This document shows, piece by piece, positions 12,687-13,891 of a stretch of 13,891 nt of DNA. Source of the stretch: Bacteriovoracaceae bacterium (GTDB taxonomy: Bacteria; Bdellovibrionota; UBA1018); assembly GCA_023250795.1 (NCBI GenBank), contig JAHFAB010000007.1:1-13891 (forward strand). The letters run 5' to 3'. The stretch's first letter is position 1. Each line of letters begins with the position of its first letter. The position numbers and the translations under genes were made by a program. The notes beneath the pieces are model-generated. The model was not told the DNA's origin. It saw only the letters and a program-made list of their open reading frames with translations, and did no database searches.

Positions 12687-12751
12687 CGGCCTGATGCCTG
12701 TGTGCCAGTAACAGAACCCAGTGAACAGTCCCAGAATGCCTGACTGCCCGT
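12682..12751. repeat. Degenerate 7-nt repeat after the plus four-helix-bundle gene
   Basis: From the stop codon onward the plus strand shows CTG/CAG cores every 6-8 bases (12683, 12691, 12698, 12706, 12712, 12719, 12726, 12732, 12740), with units such as GCCTGAT, GCCTGTG, CCCAGTG, AACAGTC and GCCTGAC. The average period is about 7. It fills the gap to the end of mutS. Confidence 0.45.
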
Positions 12752-12766
12752 TTTCCTGGAAAACGG
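12748..12766 (-). terminator. Hairpin behind mutS, weak terminator candidate
   Basis: CCGTTTT (12748-12754) and AAAACGG (12760-12766) form a stem with a 5-nt loop, 8 bp beyond the mutS stop on the minus strand. No U tract follows on that strand, so intrinsic termination is doubtful. Confidence 0.3.
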
Positions 12767-12774
12767 CCGTCCAC

Positions 12775-13891
12775 TTACACGTTGTCCTTGAGCCTCACGA
12801 GCAAGTTTAGAGCCTGTACGGGAGTCATTGAGTTAAAATCCGTGCTCATGAGCTCCGTAATGACTGGGTGAGGCGGTGGTGGGGTGACAAGAGGAGTGGC
12901 TGGAGCTCTGGCATCTAAACCCAAATTCCCAAAAAACGAAAGCTGGTCGCTATCTTGCGCAAAGTCCTGTGGACCCTGCGAAGTGTTTTTTTCTAATATT
13001 TCCAAAACTTTCCAAGCGCGTTCAACCACTGGCAAGGGGAGACCCGCTAGCTTTGCAACATGGATACCAAAACTTTCATTGGTGGGGCCTTCACGCAGGA
13101 GATAAAGAAAGCGCATCTCACATGAGAGAGTTTGAGTTCCAGTAGCCTTCCCTCCATCCACAGCCATGTGTGCATTTGCCAAAGAGGGCAGTTGGCTCAC
13201 CAATTTCGTGAGTTCATGATAATGAGTTGCGAAAAGAGTTCTGGCGCGAATCTGTGTACAGATCCACTCGAGCGTCGCCCACGCGACACTGACGCCATCA
13301 TAAGTGCTTGTTCCCCGCCCAATCTCGTCCAAAATAATAAGCGCGCGAGAGTCCGCGCGATGAAGAATATGTGCAAGCTCACTCATCTCCACCATAAAAG
13401 TGCTTTGCCCTTTAGAGATCGCATCTTGTGCCCCAATGCGAGTGTAAAGCGCGGAGACCACTCCCCAGCGGGCTTTACGCGCTGGAACAGGAGCGCCCAT
13501 TTGCCCCAAAAGAACAATCAGCGCGGCTTGCCGCATGACAGTAGATTTTCCACCCATGTTCGGACCTGTGATGAGAAGCGTGAGACGTGTTTCGGGCGAG
13601 AGCGAGAGATCGTTGGGTACGAACTGGCCGGTTCTCCCACTACTTGTATCGACTAAGGGATGTCGTCCTGCTTGGATTTCCAGATCGAGCGTTTCATCAA
13701 TCTGAGGAAAAATCCATCCCGGCTCTTGCGCCAAGCAAGCCAGTGAAACGAGCGCGTCTTGGATTCCCAAAAGCGAGGCGGCTTGCATGAATTCTGGAAT
13801 TTTAACTTGGATTTCCTTGATGAGATTATCAAACATCCCATGCTCAAGCGATTTGAGCCTCGCAGAGGCAGTGATGATTTCTTCTTCAAAT
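12775..13891 (-). CDS. mutS: DNA mismatch repair protein MutS, C-terminal part (5' truncated by window)
   Basis: The frame is open to the right edge of the window (first visible residues FEEEIITASARLKSLEHGMFDNL), so the internal ATG at 13836 is not the start. Visible are the end of the core/lever domain and the full ABC-type ATPase domain. That domain has LEIQAGRHPLVD, Walker A ITGPNMGGKST (about 13542-13567), signature STFMVEMSELAHIL, Walker B LIILDEIGRGTSTYDG and the H-loop TLFATHYHELTKL. The helix-turn-helix dimer region follows (GIHVAKLAGLPLPVVERAW). A QLSFF motif near 12930-12950 resembles the MutS beta-clamp-binding peptide, and the end MTPVQALNLLVRLKD is the usual MutS terminus. MutS recognises mismatches and recruits MutL. 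The protein looks intact and functional as far as visible. Confidence 0.95.
   Translation of the reverse strand, partial: FEEEIITASARLKSLEHGMFDNLIKEIQVKIPEFMQAASLLGIQDALVSLACLAQEPGWIFPQIDETLDLEIQAGRHPLVDTSSGRTGQFVPNDLSLSPETRLTLLITGPNMGGKSTVMRQAALIVLLGQMGAPVPARKARWGVVSALYTRIGAQDAISKGQSTFMVEMSELAHILHRADSRALIILDEIGRGTSTYDGVSVAWATLEWICTQIRARTLFATHYHELTKLVSQLPSLANAHMAVDGGKATGTQTLSCEMRFLYLLREGPTNESFGIHVAKLAGLPLPVVERAWKVLEILEKNTSQGPQDFAQDSDQLSFFGNLGLDARAPATPLVTPPPPHPVITELMSTDFNSMTPVQALNLLVRLKDNV

Noticed and set aside
12016..12751. Four-helix-bundle pair considered as part of a 23S rRNA intervening sequence or a diversity-generating retroelement
   Set aside because: No rRNA sequence flanks the genes and no reverse transcriptase, template repeat or variable-repeat gene is in the window.
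12884..13790. Plus-strand open frames opposite mutS
   Set aside because: Antisense to strongly conserved mutS codons, with no start signals or domain content.

Overview
The window looks like chromosomal DNA of moderate GC from a Bdellovibrio-like proteobacterium (Bdellovibrionota). This is an inference. It rests on the HNH endonuclease whose N-terminal half matches the multicopy HNH family I know from Bdellovibrio, on a pair of Gly-rich exported proteins with no recognised family, and on 23S-intervening-sequence-type four-helix-bundle genes beside housekeeping repair genes. No rRNA, tRNA, CRISPR array or insertion sequence is visible.

Layout. (1) Positions 1-3304, plus strand: three consecutive P-loop ATPase genes. 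They are the 3' end of an AAA/DUF4143 protein, a complete AAA/DUF4143 protein (773-1903) and an AAA_16/ORC-like ATP-binding protein with a C-terminal winged helix (2132-3304). The two complete genes are each preceded by a long, nearly perfect inverted repeat within 8-20 bp of the start codon. (2) Positions 3323-9666, minus strand, in transcription order: a peptidoglycan amidase (9666-8851), a lipoprotein with PYGGS repeats (8646-7891) behind a good sigma-54 promoter match, an HNH endonuclease (7575-6562), and two tandem exported proteins (6362-4614 and 4585-3323) 28 bp apart that share a Gly-rich linker and a C-terminal tail. (3) Positions 9754-10806, plus strand: adenine glycosylase mutY, divergent from the amidase and meeting a second-type AAA/DUF4143 ATPase (11949-10813, minus) tail to tail with 6 bp between stops. 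(4) Positions 12045-12751: a head-to-head inverted pair of four-helix-bundle genes. Their first 56 coding bases and upstream regions form a perfect 70-bp inverted repeat around an 11-bp spacer. The minus copy has an in-frame stop with the rest of its C-terminus still readable behind it, and both copies run directly into degenerate 7-nt repeats. (5) Positions 12775-13891, minus strand: the 3' part of mutS, cut by the window edge.

How it fits together. mutY and mutS are core DNA repair genes. The DUF4143 ATPase and the inverted four-helix-bundle pair lie between them, which suggests accessory insertions in a conserved neighbourhood. The amidase, the lipoprotein and the two exported proteins are all envelope or periplasmic, but nothing shows that they work together. 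The strongest candidates for something undescribed are the inverted four-helix-bundle pair with its heptad tails, the ATPase genes with start-proximal palindromes, and the paired exported proteins with a shared C-terminal tail. None of these can be given a function from sequence alone.
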